Assembly (NCBI GenBank): GCA_000231825.2
Contig: JH720320.1
Location: 871,554 to 935,553 of the forward strand
Direction: 5' to 3'
Length of the DNA: 64,000 nucleotides
Source of the DNA: Tetrahymena elliotti 4EA
Lineage: Eukaryota; Ciliophora; Oligohymenophorea; Hymenostomatida; Tetrahymenidae
The notes under the pieces were generated by a model. The model had not been told where the DNA came from. It did no database searches and saw nothing but the letters and a program-made list of their open reading frames with translations. Positions 1-11,506 of the stretch are shown here, in pieces. A program made the position numbers and the translations under genes. Each line of letters begins with the position of its first letter. The stretch's first letter is position 1.

Positions 1-1703
1 ATGTTGATGGTTTTATCACCACCTAATGTAGAAAAATTAAGATTTATATAAAGTTAAACCATTTTTTTAAAACAAACATAGATAATGTCAGAATGTTAAT
101 TAAAGACAAAGGTGTTGAAGGGATTTTAATTATAGAGCCTAGATATTTAGGATTCTTTCCAAAAGGTAATTATTCTTCTACACATCCCTTCTATGTATCT
201 CTTATAAGCATCACAATGTCAATTAACAATAGAAAATAGTTAACAGATGTATGAAACTAGAATAATTTGGAACGATGTCGATTGTGCTGAAACCAAAATC
301 TTCCCAAATGAGACAGGAGATGCTCATATTAACTTAATAGATTTACTTTTGTTTAAAACTGGAAAGAAAAAGATAGTTGCTACTTACAAAACTAAAGAAA
401 TCAGTCATTACAAAGAGCAAAAACAACCTATTGCTAGAATTAAGTTTGAAATATTGAGTCGCTAAAAAGGATAAGCAATATTATAAGAAGATTAAATAAT
501 AGAGTTAATGGAATAGATCTAGCAAGAAATACAAAATAATTCTATATAAAATAAGCTATTCTATCAGCAGCATCAAAAGCATCTAAATGACTCCAAAAAT
601 GTAAATTTAAAACAAACAAACTATATTTTATAAAATATTATCTTCAATAAATAACACTTTAAACATACCATATTTTTGGATATTTAAAAATAGAATGAAA
701 ATATTTCTGTTATTCCACACTGCGAAATTCTGATTCATAATCTAGTTAATTTTTTCAAAGAAGATATCAAGCTCAAATATAAAAAATCAGTTCTTGATGA
801 AAATGACTTCAATAATGTAAATATTTTTTAATCAAGGCTACATAAGTTAAAAAATATTTTAAATAGATTATATTAAATTGGATTCCTGACAAGTTCTAAC
901 TTTATAATTGGTAAAGAGTGTACTCTTCAAATATTGATGGCTATTCATATTCAAGGTACATTTATTTATTCTCTATTAAATTATCAAATATCTTTCTTAA
1001 ATCAATCAAAAATTTAAAAAAAATAAAATATTTTTCTTTTTAATGTTTGAGTTTCTTTCATAAATTCACAAAATTTTATAACTAAATAAACACAAAAGTA
1101 GAATATTAAATAAATTAGTTTGTTTATTTTTTAAAATTACTCATTAATTCAAACAATTTTTAACTCATAAATAATTAAAAAATTTATTTAAAATATTCCT
1201 ATTCATTCAAAAAATCATTTATTTTTCTTTGAGATTTAAGAAATTATTTGAAAAAATTTCTCAAAAATATTTCAATTTAATTTATTTCTTAATTTAAAAT
1301 ATTATTTAGATTTCTTAAGAAAATATAAAACTGTTGCCTCTGTATTATTGTGATTTAAGATACTAAAAATAAAATGTTTGGAGCATTTTCAAATAGTGGA
1401 TTAAATCCAAAAAAAGGATTTTTTGGAGATGGAGAATGCTTTGTTTTTTAGATTCCTTAGCCTATGGATGAATTAAAAATATACCAAAGCACATTATAAA
1501 ATAATTGCTATATTTGGAGTAGCAAGCAAGATGGATTCGGATTTGGTTGTGGCTCAGGTGGCTATTCTCTTTTTATAAGCTCTAACTTATAAAATGGATC
1601 TTCTTACCCATCAGAAACATTCAACAATCCTATTTTAGCAGCTCAGAACCATTTCAGTATTAAAATGATTGATGTTTGGGCAGTTGAAGAGTATCTAGAA
1701 TGA
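1..1703 (+). CDS. TLDc-domain protein, 5' end outside window
   Basis: Partial gene read with TAA/TAG as Gln. Exons are 1-165 (frame from base 3), 233-816, 867-955 and 1310-1703; the introns 166-232, 817-866 and 956-1309 are GT..AG and all phases agree, stop TGA at 1701. The C-terminal half is a TLDc domain: exon 3 gives LNWIPDKFQLYNWQRVYSS followed by NIDGYSYSR, and exon 4 gives VIQDTKNKMFGAFSN, then FFGDGECFVFQ, DGFGFGCGSGGYSLFIS, FNNPIL and IKMIDVWAVEE, which is the usual order of the fold. TLDc proteins (OXR1/NCOA7/TLDC2) act in oxidative-stress protection and regulate the V-ATPase. The N-terminal part (for example VEGILIIEPRYLGFF) is not recognised. The gene ends cleanly with the domain. 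Family call is strong; the true start lies upstream. Confidence 0.85.
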
Positions 1704-2754
1704 GTGAAACTTTCAATCATCTGAGCTATAAAAAAGACATTAGCTAATATAAAGAAAAATATCATACGAAACTATAGTTCGAGTTTAATAAAAAGAAAAT
1801 TTGCTCATAAAAAAACAGCTAAAATAATAAATCTAAAAATACTGGATTAATTTTCAGTAAATAATAAAATAATCCTTAATTAAATTAATTGAAGAAACTA
1901 AATTGAGTGACTGAAAAATTATTCAATTCAAACAAATTTTAATGAAAAAATCTACTTCATGAAGATTAAAATATAATAAAACTATTTATAAATAAAATAT
2001 TAAATTATAATTTATTTTAAATTATTCTAGCAGTTTATTCTTATTCTTTTTGAATATCTAATCTTTATTTCTAAAACTTTTATTGTTATTGAAAGAAAAT
2101 TTTTATTTCTGTTTTTAAGTTAAATTAAGTAAAAATTGTATGTGAAAATCAAAGTTTTTCTATTTAAACATAAAATAAATGATAAAACAGGATAAAAAAT
2201 ATCACCAAAACTAATCATTTTTTATCATTATTTGCCTAAACAAATATTGAATAGAAATATTATTTATGATAGGTATTAAAATATGTCTACAAATAACTCA
2301 TTTATCTACTTTACAAAAATTTATAATTTGAATAAGCAAAAATAATTATTTTATTTTTATCTTAGAAAAGAACATAACATATTTAAATCATAAATTAACA
2401 TTTTTTATTAATTTAAATATCTTTTAGTTGAATTCCTAGTCGATTTAAAATATAAAATAAAATAAAAACATATCCCCTAACACTAAGTACTTTTCTTCTT
2501 CGTTTAAGCTAAAATTTTTACCTTTCGTTAGATGTGTTTATTTTTAAATATTTTAAATAAATCTAAAATAATATACTTCTGATAAAACTATGCTATTTGA
2601 ATAATTAAAAAAATCTAAACAAAGAGCTAACAGAGTGCAAACCTTAGAAGGAGTTACTAAAAAATAAAACATAAATAATTATTTCAACAATAAGTTAATT
2701 ATTATAAAATGTTTAAATATTTGATAAGAATTATATTGTTTAGTAATTATTTAA
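1704..2754. other. Intergenic AT-rich stretch
   Basis: Between the TLDc gene (+) and the hairpin cluster. TGA codons interrupt all frames frequently and I saw no domain-like peptide, tRNA or repeat array. It should hold the 3' end of the TLDc transcript. A TATAAAA-like sequence lies at about 2703, upstream of the first hairpin. Confidence 0.5.
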
Positions 2755-2975
2755 GGGATTTCAGTAGGCTGCTTTGGCAACATTAAGAAATCGAAGATGA
2801 ATAGTTTTACTCATATGCAATTATTAACTTAATTAGCTTTATTAAATAATAGCTGATTAGTTAAGAAAAGCTTCGAATTCTCAGATATTTTCAAGCACTA
2901 CTGTCCCGCTAAGGTTTGCAGTAGTGCTATCATTAGAGAACTCTGAGTAAGTTGAGTCATTATGCGAACTCAACA
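2755..2975. ncRNA. Candidate structured RNA: four successive hairpins
   Basis: Consecutive inverted repeats in a GC-richer patch. GATTTC 2757-2762 pairs with GAAATC 2787-2792. CTTAATTAGCT 2828-2838 pairs with most of 2851-2865. GAATTCTC 2875-2882 pairs with GAGAACTC 2936-2943 (one mismatch on the + strand, a G-U pair in minus-strand RNA), enclosing a perfect 10-bp stem AGCACTACTG 2894-2903 / CAGTAGTGCT 2919-2928. GTTGAGT 2951-2957 pairs perfectly with ACTCAAC 2968-2974. The third element has lower stem, internal loop and upper stem like an H/ACA snoRNA hairpin, and ACA follows the last stem, but box sequences are weak. The last stem abuts the PITH-gene stop codon (2976-2978), so a structured 3' UTR on the minus strand is equally possible. 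Strand unknown. I could not match it to a known snRNA, SRP, RNase P/MRP or telomerase RNA. Confidence 0.35.
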
Positions 2976-3891
2976 TCATCCAGATTTCTTTAAGTTGTTC
3001 ATATTTGTTTCATGGATTGTTTATCCGAATAATCTAATCTGAGATATTTTAGTTAATTCAGCACCGCCTCTGTTTGACTAAACATAAATCTAATTTTTTT
3101 AAAAAAATTCATTTTAATAATCTTAAACTATTTTTGTTATTTTCGCTTGTATTTTTGTTATAATTTTTAGCTTATTTATAAAAACGGAAATGCTAATTTT
3201 AGTTTAAATCTAATATGAGTTTGATAAAATAATTTAAATAAATTACTGTAAGATGCTTCACATTCTAAAACTTAACATAACGTAAATCAGTTTAGCCTTT
3301 ATAATCTGCATCTGTAAGATCTATTTCTTAAATTGCTACACCATTTTCACAGTTATCAAAATCTAAATTTTGCTAATTAATGAATAACTTGATGTGTTAA
3401 GGAGCTGATTGATCATCAGGAGATCTAAATACAATATGATGAAGTCTAACTGCAGTCTAGAAACCTATATTAAAATAAAAGTAAAAGAATTTACTATGAT
3501 GAAATTCCATAAATATTTGATAAAATATTTCTAATTTATCGTTTTTCAAGATTTTTTTGTATACATTTTAAGCTAAAAGAAACTACTTACCAATTTAAAT
3601 AACAAGTTATTCATCACAATCACTCTTCAAGTAAATATTTCTGCTCTTATCGAACAAAGCACTATCCAAAGGGAAGCTTGGATCTTCATTTAAGCATTCA
3701 ATTTTTGTCTTGTCTTGATTTTAGAAATAAATTTGATTGAGTTAGAAAATATTTCAATCAATCAATTTATTGAATTATTTTTTCTATTTGATTTATTTAC
3801 CAATATATGCTTCAAGATCTTCAAAAGCCTCTCCGCCCTTTTGCTGACCTCCTTGCTGTTGCTAGTTGCCAGCCATAAAATTTGGCATCAT
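2976..3891 (-). CDS. PITH-domain protein (PITHD1/TXNL1 C-terminal type)
   Basis: Four exons on the minus strand: 3801-3891, 3591-3713, 3247-3464 and 2976-3089, total 546 bases, 181 aa; every junction is GT..AG with matching phase. Two ATGs in tandem (3891, 3888) open the protein; the first is used here. After a Gln/Gly-rich start (GNQQQQGGQQKGG) the PITH domain runs almost to the end: DKTKIECLNEDPSFPLD, YLKSDCDEQLVIQI, AVRLHHIVF, LDFDNCENG, LRYVKFQNVKHLTIYVQSN and RGGAELTKISQIRLFGQT, ending NMNNLKKSG. There is no thioredoxin domain, so it is a stand-alone PITH protein like PITHD1; the domain in TXNL1 binds the 26S proteasome. A proteasome-linked role is inference from family. The 3' UTR would enter the hairpin cluster. 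Confidence 0.9.
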
Positions 3892-4935
3892 TTTTTAAAA
3901 ACTTTTTCTTAACTCTAAAGATGTTTTCCTAAGATTTAAAAATTTTTAGATAATTAGTGATATTTAAATTTTTTAGAATAATTAATATTAATAGATGCAG
4001 CAGTAACTATTTAAAATAACAAGAGAAGAATTTCAAAAGCATTTAATAGCTGCTTTCTACTGTCTAGTCAGATTTCTGCTCTTAAAAATAAAGACTAAAT
4101 CCTTTTTATAAAAAATGCATTTTTATGATAATTGAATATTCAGTTAGAATTTTGATATTTATTTTACATTTTCTATTACATCAAAGAAGATTAATATGTA
4201 CAATTGGTAAAGATCAATCAATCGATTTTAAGTATTTTTGGTTATTTGAGTTTCTACTAAATAGTTAATTTTGATTAAATTAACTTCTTTTAATTCTTTT
4301 TTCAAAAAAAAATTCTAATTGTGTTTGAATAATCAAATCATATTCTTTTTAATCAATAACAAATTTCAAAAAAAATACTTCCAGTTTTCAATATAATCTC
4401 GTTATTTTTTATTAAAATCTATTAGTTAATATTTACAGCAGTGTCTAAAAAATACAAAAATCTAGGATTATTTTTGAATGAAAAAATGAAATTTAAATTT
4501 TTTAACTTTAGTTACTGGTTTTCTGACTAGTGAAATTTAATAAATTAACAGAGCCCAGGCTCAAAAGAAGATATCTTCCCAAAAAATGCTTCTCTCTAAT
4601 AGGTTTGTTCTAATTTTTGGATAACAAGTATATTTTCTTCATCACTTTTCAGCAAACAAGTTGTAAATTTATTTTATGATTTATATGATAGAGTAAATTA
4701 ATATTTTTTAAAACAAAAAAAATCTATGAAAAAAGATTAAAATGATTTATTTCTGATTTCTGAAAAATCCTAAATAAAAAATTTCTCATAAAATTATTTT
4801 TGTTTAAAAATTTGAATGATTTAAAGAATGAGTTTATTTTTTTTAATTAATAATTTTAAAGGTGTTTTACGATAAAGATAAAAGTATAATATAGTAGTAT
4901 TTAATGTAATTTAATAATTTTTTTAATTTATTTTT
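3892..4935. other. Intergenic, between PITH gene and first TPPP-like gene
   Basis: Holds the upstream region of the PITH gene (-) and the 3' flank of the TPPP-like gene (-). Two short perfect palindromes stand out near 4551-4575 (GAGCC-CA-GGCTC and GAAGATATCTTC) in otherwise AT-rich sequence. No coding exon recognised. Confidence 0.4.
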
Positions 4936-5370
4936 TCAGAATTTAACTCCTCTAACGTTAGCACCAGATCTATCACAAAGTTAGGAAAGGTGAGAGTAGC
5001 CATGGTTATCAAGAGTTGAGGGACCACCATTATTATGGACTCCAGTATAAGTGCTCTTATCGTAGAAGAATCTGTTAGGATCAGATTTCTTAGCACCTAA
5101 CTTCTTACTGTACTCAAGGACCATTCCTTCAACTAATTATCTAGTTTAAGCATTCTTCAAAGCGATTTGAGATAAGCATTATTCGAATTATTAATAACTA
5201 ATACCTCTTAAGTTAGGGTTATTTTTGATAGTGTTAAAGACATTTTCAGCATAGTCGGCTTAGACTTTATAATTTAAGACACCACTTTCCTTTAAAACAG
5301 AGAGATAGATTTTGACATCCATAGAGGATTTTTCGTTGGTGAATTTCTTGAATGCAGCAGCTAAAGACAT
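4936..5370 (-). CDS. p25-alpha/TPPP-like protein, array copy 1
   Basis: Single exon, 144 aa, ATG at 5370, TGA at 4936-4938. It starts MSLAAAFKKFTN and ends with the family signature RFFYDKSTYTGVHNNGGPS, then LCDRSGANVRGVKF. This is the p25-alpha domain of tubulin polymerisation promoting proteins, which bind and bundle microtubules; in protists the family is linked to cilia and the cytoskeleton. Length is typical of short p25-alpha proteins and no N-terminal extension is present. It is the first of three same-strand copies (next at 6633 and 8258). Codons are rich in C- and G-ending forms (atc, aag, ttc, gtc), unusual in this genome and suggesting strong expression. Each copy has more than 1 kb between it and the next, so each probably has its own promoter. 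The microtubule role is inference from family. Confidence 0.92.
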
Positions 5371-6632
5371 TTTTTTTGATTGAGGTTTGGAGAATTTTTT
5401 TTTATTGTTTATTTATTTGTTTTGATTTAATTATATAGTTATTGTTATTCTTCATTAATAGATTTTAAACAGATTCCTGGATATTAGGATACATTGATAG
5501 GATTTTTTTATAATTTTGCAATTCTTGCTGGTGGCAATTATTTAGGGTAGTAATTTTTACATAATGTCACTGGAATCATAAATTTAATTGAAATTCTAAT
5601 ATTGATTTTGTTAGGCTTATATTAAGATCAATTAATTAATTCTTAGTCAATTTTTAATTCAAGCTTAATCTCTCTACTTTTTTTATCAAATTAATAAATT
5701 TGTGGTGAAAATTTTCACTGACCCAAATAAATTTATAATAAGTTTTGCATTGAATTTTGGTGAAAAGAAGGTTATATCTTGCTGCTTTTTGCTTAGATCC
5801 AGTATATATTTTTACAATTTTTTGGAAATTTTACCAAAAGTATACTTAATTCTTATTTAAGTCAGGTTATTTTTATGATATCCATATCCTAGGATAGTAA
5901 CCAATTTATTATTTCATTCGAAGTCTCCTCATTATATTTTTTAAGCTAAATAGCTATTAGTTGTCGATTTTGGATAATAAATGTCCAATGCAACAAAATG
6001 AATTTCTTGAGAAAAAAAACAATTTTAAATTTATCTCATAGGCATGAAAACTACTGATAAATAGTTTTACAGAAAAATACAATATTATTATTAATACATA
6101 AAAGTTTTTCAAAGGATAGAATTTTAACAGTATTTAAGTCATAAAAATGAATTCGCTATTATTTTTGTAAAAAACTGTAAAAATGTATGGATTCGTCTAT
6201 CTAATTTTTAAAAGAATTTAAACATATTCTTCATAGCAATTTTGAGGTCAATACAGTTTTAAATTAAAAATCAAAATGTTTTAAATGTAAATACTTAAAA
6301 AAAAAGCTTAAATTATTATGAAGTGAAGAGAAATAAAATAATTTTTTTATCAAAAACAAAGTGTTTTTTTTGAATTCCTTTTTTATAATCAATTGAATAA
6401 CTTTTACAGTTTTATAGTGTAAAGTAGTTCAATATTTGTATTTATGGTGATATCTAATAAAGATTTATGTTTTCTTGAAAAAAGACAATAATAATGGATG
6501 CTTAAGTTATGAGAAATAATTTTATGATGAAAATGAAAAGATAGTAGTAGAAAACTAATAGATAGTGTAAATATATAGTGTAATACTGTAGTTTTATATT
6601 GATGTTTTTATTATTTTTATTTTTGTTATTTA
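5371..6632. other. Intergenic within TPPP-like array
   Basis: AT-rich spacer between array copies 1 and 2. No exon or structured element recognised. It contains the promoter of copy 1 and the 3' end of copy 2. Confidence 0.45.
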
Positions 6633-7067
6633 TCACTTGTTAACACCTCTAACATTAGCACCAGTTCTGTCACAGAGTTAGGAAAGGTGGGAATAACCAT
6701 GATTATCAAGAGTGCTGGGACCTCCTTTAGTGTGAACACCAGTGTAAGTACTCTTGTCATAGAAAAATCTTGAGGGGTCACCCTTCTTAGCTCCAATCTT
6801 TTTGCTTTATTCAATGAGCATACCTTCAATTTGTTAACGAGTCATACCACCTTGAGTAGCAATTTAGGATAAGCAGGTTTCAAATTATTAGTAATTGATA
6901 CCTCTCAAGTTAGCACTGTTCTTAACTTTATCGAAGATGTATTCAGCATGGCTAGGGTTGACTCTTCCGTTAAAGATACCACTATCGGTTAAGGCTCCAA
7001 TGAAGATCTTAACTTCCATGGTAGAACGATCATTAGTGAATTTCTTGAAAGCAGATAATAAAGACAT
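6633..7067 (-). CDS. p25-alpha/TPPP-like protein, array copy 2
   Basis: Single exon, 144 aa, ATG at 7067, TGA at 6633-6635. It has the same frame and length as copy 1: MSLLSAFKKFTNDRSTM, LRGINYQQFETCLSQIA, RFFYDKSTYTGVHTKGGPS and LCDRTGANVRGVNK. The shared 144-residue length, intron-free structure and colinear motifs show tandem duplication. Like copy 1 it uses many C/G-ending codons. Differences are concentrated in the middle (residues about 25-50, GALTDSGIFNGRVNPSH here) and the extreme C-terminus, while the FFYDKSTYTGVH and LCDR..AN..RG blocks are nearly fixed. The expected role is microtubule binding in cilia or cortex, by family; nothing in the sequence tells the three paralogues' jobs apart. 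Confidence 0.92.
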
Positions 7068-8257
7068 TTTAGAATGTATTGGGAGATTTAGTTTTTTTTT
7101 TATTGTTGTAATTGTTGTTTTTGATAAGTTTTAATTATTTAAAGTTTTTGATTATTTATTTGCTTGGTTTTTAAATAGAATTTTAGATTGTATATTCTTA
7201 TCTGATAAGGTTAGTAATAATCATATCAAATCATATCCTAAAGAGATTTTTACTGGATTAATAAAAAAATTACATTTTTTTTATCTCTAGAATGCAAAAA
7301 ACCTTTAATTATAACTTTTCTCTTCTCTTTGAGATTTCACTGGAAATATATTTCCAATTAGAGCCTTTTAATTTACTTAAGCTCTTCTTCGTTTACTAAA
7401 CAATATTAAAGAATATCAAAGCATTGCACTGGAGCTATTAAGAATCCATTTCAGTTGCTTTATTTTAAAACAAATGATTTGATTAGAATGAGTTCAAAGA
7501 GGTTTTAACAGATTTCTTATGAATATAAATAAAACTCTTAAATATTCATGCTCCATACCTCTTTTTTACTTTACTTTAGTTTTAGTTGATATGATATTTA
7601 CATAAGTAAAGAAAAACCTTATTTTATAGCAAAAAACTCACTTCATTTTATTATATCTATTATTAAGGTATTGTAATAATTGCATGAAATAGGTTTAAAA
7701 TAAAAACTTAGAATAAAAAAATAGATATATCCATTCAAATAACTTGATCCTTAAAAATTCATTGTATTTTTTCATCCTAAATTAGAATTTTCTATTTTTT
7801 GTTAATAAAATATTTTTACAGATCAAATACAACTATATATATTCATTACATTTAACTCTTTATGGAATTTACTTTTCTAAGCATAAAATTGCTTTTAGGG
7901 TTCCCTAATATTTTTTTTGTTTGGATTGGAGTATTTCATTTCAAATAAATGAATGTAAAACAGAAATTAAGATCTATATTTTTTTCAAAAATAAACATTT
8001 CGATTAATGCATAATTATTATTAATGATTTGAAGTAAAATAAAATGATTATGATAAAACTTTTATTAAGATAGCTTTCAACTATAAAATATATCATTTTA
8101 CAAATAGAAACTAATTAGAAAGAATGACTAAGAGAGTATTAAAAATAGAATAATAAACAATAAATAATAATTTACAAATTTTCTTTAATATTTTATTTCA
8201 TTTATGAATTTATTTTAATTATGATGTTTTTATAATAAATTATTTTATTGAATCAAA
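7068..8257. other. Intergenic within TPPP-like array
   Basis: Spacer between copies 2 and 3. AT-rich with frequent TGA in all frames; no feature recognised. Confidence 0.45.
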
Positions 8258-8692
8258 TCAATTTTTTATTCCTCTTAAATTAGCACTTGATCTATCACAC
8301 AATTATGATAGCTAAGAATATCCATTATTATCTAAAGTGCTTGGACCTCCTTTTGTGTGAACGCCAGTGTAAGTACTCTTATCATAAAAGAACCTTGAAG
8401 GATCTCCTTATTTGGATGTAAATTTTTTACTATACTCTAAAACTAATCCTTCTATTTATTATCTAGTACATCCTGTTTGTGAGGCTATTAATGAAAGGCA
8501 TGTCTCAAACTATTAGTAATTAATTCCTCTTAAATTAGGACTGTTTTTCACTTTTTCAAAAATGAATTCAGATTAAGGAGCTGTTATTTTGAAGTTAAAT
8601 ATTCCACTATCAGCTAAAGTAGTAATAAAGGTTTTACTATCCATAGTAGAACGTTAGTTTGTAAATTTTTTAAAAGCTGCAGAAAGTGACAT
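8258..8692 (-). CDS. p25-alpha/TPPP-like protein, array copy 3 (diverged)
   Basis: Single exon, 144 aa, ATG at 8692, TGA at 8258-8260. Motifs match the other copies (MSLSAAFKKFTNQRSTM, RFFYDKSTYTGVHTKGGPS), but it is the most divergent: DNNGYSQLSQLCDRSSANL replaces the DNHGYSHLSQ..GANV pattern, so two His and one Gly conserved in copies 1 and 2 are lost. Its codons are the genome's ordinary A/T-ending ones (ata, aaa, tta, act), unlike copies 1 and 2. I infer weaker expression or relaxed constraint, although the reading frame is intact and all core blocks survive, so it is probably functional. It is the 5'-most gene of the same-strand array. Confidence 0.9.
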
Positions 8693-9351
8693 TTTTATTG
8701 TTGTTATTGTAATTATTTTTAGGGATTTTGTGAATAAATTTAATAAATACTAATAATTATGTAATTTTTTATTGGATATTATAACAAAGTACAATGAATC
8801 AATACTCATCATAATATTTATAATTTTGCTAACTATCTTCTTTAAACAATGTATTTACTGGATTTGATAGATTCCATCAAGTATTTAAATCACCTAAATC
8901 TGATGATAAACATAAGTGAAAGAGGTAAAACAGTAAATCATAAAATTAGTTGTTCTTATAATTATCTATTTAATGTATTTAGTAAACAGAATTTCAGCCA
9001 ATTTATTTTAGTCAAGTATTCACCTAAATTTTAAGTATTCTTTCCTTTATAATAACTATTAATATTATAAACATGCTATTTCCCTAAAAACCAAATTAAA
9101 TGCAAATTTTCATTAAATATTTTAGTTTGAATTCATAAAATTATTATTTGTATTCATGAAAAAAGAAATTAATTTATTTTTAAAAATTAGTTATTTTTTT
9201 AATATTTTTAAATATTTTTTGATTAAAACACTCAAGCATTGTTTAAATTATTTCTTCAATTTATCAAAACTAAAATAAAATATAACTTAATTTCATTAAT
9301 TTTAATGGAATATATTTTACTCAAATAAACTTACAAATAGATTTGATAATT
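8693..9351. other. Intergenic, upstream of TPPP-like copy 3
   Basis: Very AT-rich, no exon recognised. A short frame at 8849-9034 is open in the standard code but has no family signal. Confidence 0.4.
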
Positions 9352-9515
9352 CTAGTAGGCTTTTAGCCATCTATTACAAATCAACTCAAAAATATATCCA
9401 TTTTCATTATTTTATATTATCTGCTACACTTCCTATTATTTTCATTCTAATTTCTCTCATTTTCTTAGAAACTTACTTAATGGTTTACATAAATTTTAAT
9501 TAATTTGAAGAATTT
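9352..9515 (-). pseudogene. Decayed fragment of the Q/N-rich gene at 30212-32524
   Basis: The plus-strand text here (GCTTTTAGCCATCTATTA, then CCATTTTCAT and TTTTATATT, GAAACTTA, TAATTAATTTGA) aligns colinearly with 31786-31925, which lies inside the coding exon of the 770-aa gene. On the minus strand that segment of the intact gene encodes a peptide around NDENGFLSGFLIDGQK. Here small indels and a TGA (for example just after the equivalent of GAAAATGG) break the frame. Only about 165 bases are recognisable, with no start, stop or flanking homology that I could see. It reads as a partial duplication followed by decay rather than as a working exon. Confidence 0.7.
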
Positions 9516-9882
9516 TCTCAGCATATTAATAATTATTTAGCTTATTATTAATTTCATATCATAATCATTTTAAAAGAAATTGAATATGCTAAAAAACTAT
9601 TTTATGAATATTGTAATTTTATTTAATTTCTTTTTGAAAATATCGACTTAATTATTATTTTTATGATTTAATAAAGTAGAAGTGAGTTTTTATAATAATT
9701 TAACCAAATTTCTATCAAAGGGTCGATGATGAATTTTTAAGAGAGTGAAGCAGGATACATGCATGCATATAAGTAATTCGGTTTTTGAAATAAACAAAAA
9801 AGTTAATCAATTTATTGATCAAATTCGATTATCAGAAAATAATATTAAAAAGTTATAAAGCTATTTAATTTTATATTAAATA
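9516..9882. other. Intergenic, upstream of ULK-like kinase
   Basis: No gene recognised. Should contain the kinase promoter and 5' UTR; a small palindromic GCATGCATGC-like tract lies near 9758. Confidence 0.4.
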
Positions 9883-11506
9883 ATGGATTTTTAAAAATAA
9901 GAGAGTCTTAAGACTATAAAAAATTATCAGTTCAATATTAGGCATTGTATTGGAGAAGGGTCATATGGAAAGGTATTTGAGGGAATAGACATTAAAACAC
10001 AAGAAAAGGTTGCCATTAAGACAATTGATTAAAATATATTTAAGAATGACTAGTATTTAGAATGTGCTATTATGGCAGAAATTGAGATTTTAAAGCGCTT
10101 TGATCACAAGAATATTGTTAAATTTAAAGACATAGTTTATTAGGAAGATACTATTTATATTATAACAGAGTTTTGTTAGGATGGAGATCTTAGATAGTTT
10201 ATGAAGAGCAATAAAAATTTAACTGAGGAGGTAATCGCTTAAATTTTTAAGTAGATTCTTGAAGGTATACGCGAGTTGCATAAAGTTGGAGTCATACATA
10301 GAGACTTGAAACCAGCAAATATATTGATTCATAATAATGAATTTAAAATAGCAGATTTTGGTTTTGCTAGGGATGTTGATTTTTAATCTGATAAATTGCT
10401 TGTTTCTTGTGTTGGATCTCCTATGTACATGGACCCTCTCATTTTATCAAGAAAACCTTATGGAACTAAGTGTGATATATGGTCTTTAGGCGTTATACTC
10501 TATGAAATGATTATGGGAGAAACTCCTTATTATAAATCAAGAACTGAGCAAGAACTTTTGATTAACATCTACACTAAACCCCTGAAATTTGACATTCCTG
10601 GAAGAAAATGTTCTCAAAAAATGTAAAACCTTATAAAATAAATGCTTTAGGTATAAGAAGTAGATAGGATATAATGGGAAGATCTTTTTCATCAGTTTGG
10701 TTTATCGTAAGATTTATTTAAAGTTTTTTATTATATAGGCTTTTATTTAGAATTTAGATAATTTAACTAAATATTAAAAAATTAGTTCAGACAACTAAGA
10801 GCAGTCAGTTGATGTTGAAAAGCTCTTTTAATGTTTACTTAACATGAGAAATCATATGAATTACAAGCACTATATTTCTGTAGATTTATTAGAAAAATAT
10901 TCATAAAATAAGATATATGCAAATAAAGAAAGTTAATATGACAAGCTACTATTCTATCTAAGTTTGAGTGTAAAGAAGGAATCTGAAAAAATATTACAAG
11001 TAGTTATTGAGAGTGAGTAAAATAGACAATCTATGTATTTAAAAAACAAAAATTTAATGGCCTTAGCTAATAGTTTAAGAATGGAATACAATTATTACTA
11101 AACAATATTTGATGACATCTATAACCTTATGTTAAGAAATGGTATTCAAAATGTGATATTTAATGACAATTAAATAGGTTATACTATAGAAAAAAAACAG
11201 CTAAATGATATGGATCTGAGAAATTTAAATATTTATACACTCGATCTTTGCAAGTGCTTAGTAAGGTAAATATTAGAAAACGTCTAAGTTCGTTTACAAT
11301 AGTTCCCTCCAAAAGATACTGAATAAAATTAGGAATACATTGATACATTAGTATCTGTAAATTACTTAATAGATTTAATGAATATTGAGTAAAAATTTTA
11401 GGTAGACTAAGATATTCCTTTTGAATAATATCATTAAGAGAAATCATTTTTTGATTCTCCTAGTTAATATCTTAACGTTTTATAAGCTAAATTTATAGGC
11501 GTATGA
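9883..11506 (+). CDS. ULK/Atg1-like serine/threonine protein kinase
   Basis: Two exons, 9883-10706 and 10786-11506, joined by a GTAAGA..TTAG intron of 79 bases; 514 aa, stop TGA 11504-11506. The kinase domain starts near residue 17. It shows the glycine loop [15 protein letters not shown] lysine, catalytic loop [20 protein letters not shown], activation segment [17 protein letters not shown] (MDP where APE is usual), [13 protein letters not shown], and [11 protein letters not shown] at the end of the C-lobe. Best resemblance is to the UNC-51/ULK (Atg1) group, which is expanded in ciliates; the group controls autophagy or ciliary functions. The C-terminal 240 residues (from about residue 275) are helical, Q-rich and unrecognised, possibly the partner-binding region. 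The intron choice is inferred from frame: without it the first frame ends at a TGA just after 10790. Confidence 0.88.

Noticed and set aside
6895..7134. Plus-strand ORF over the second TPPP-like gene
   Set aside because: Antisense shadow of a well-supported minus-strand gene.
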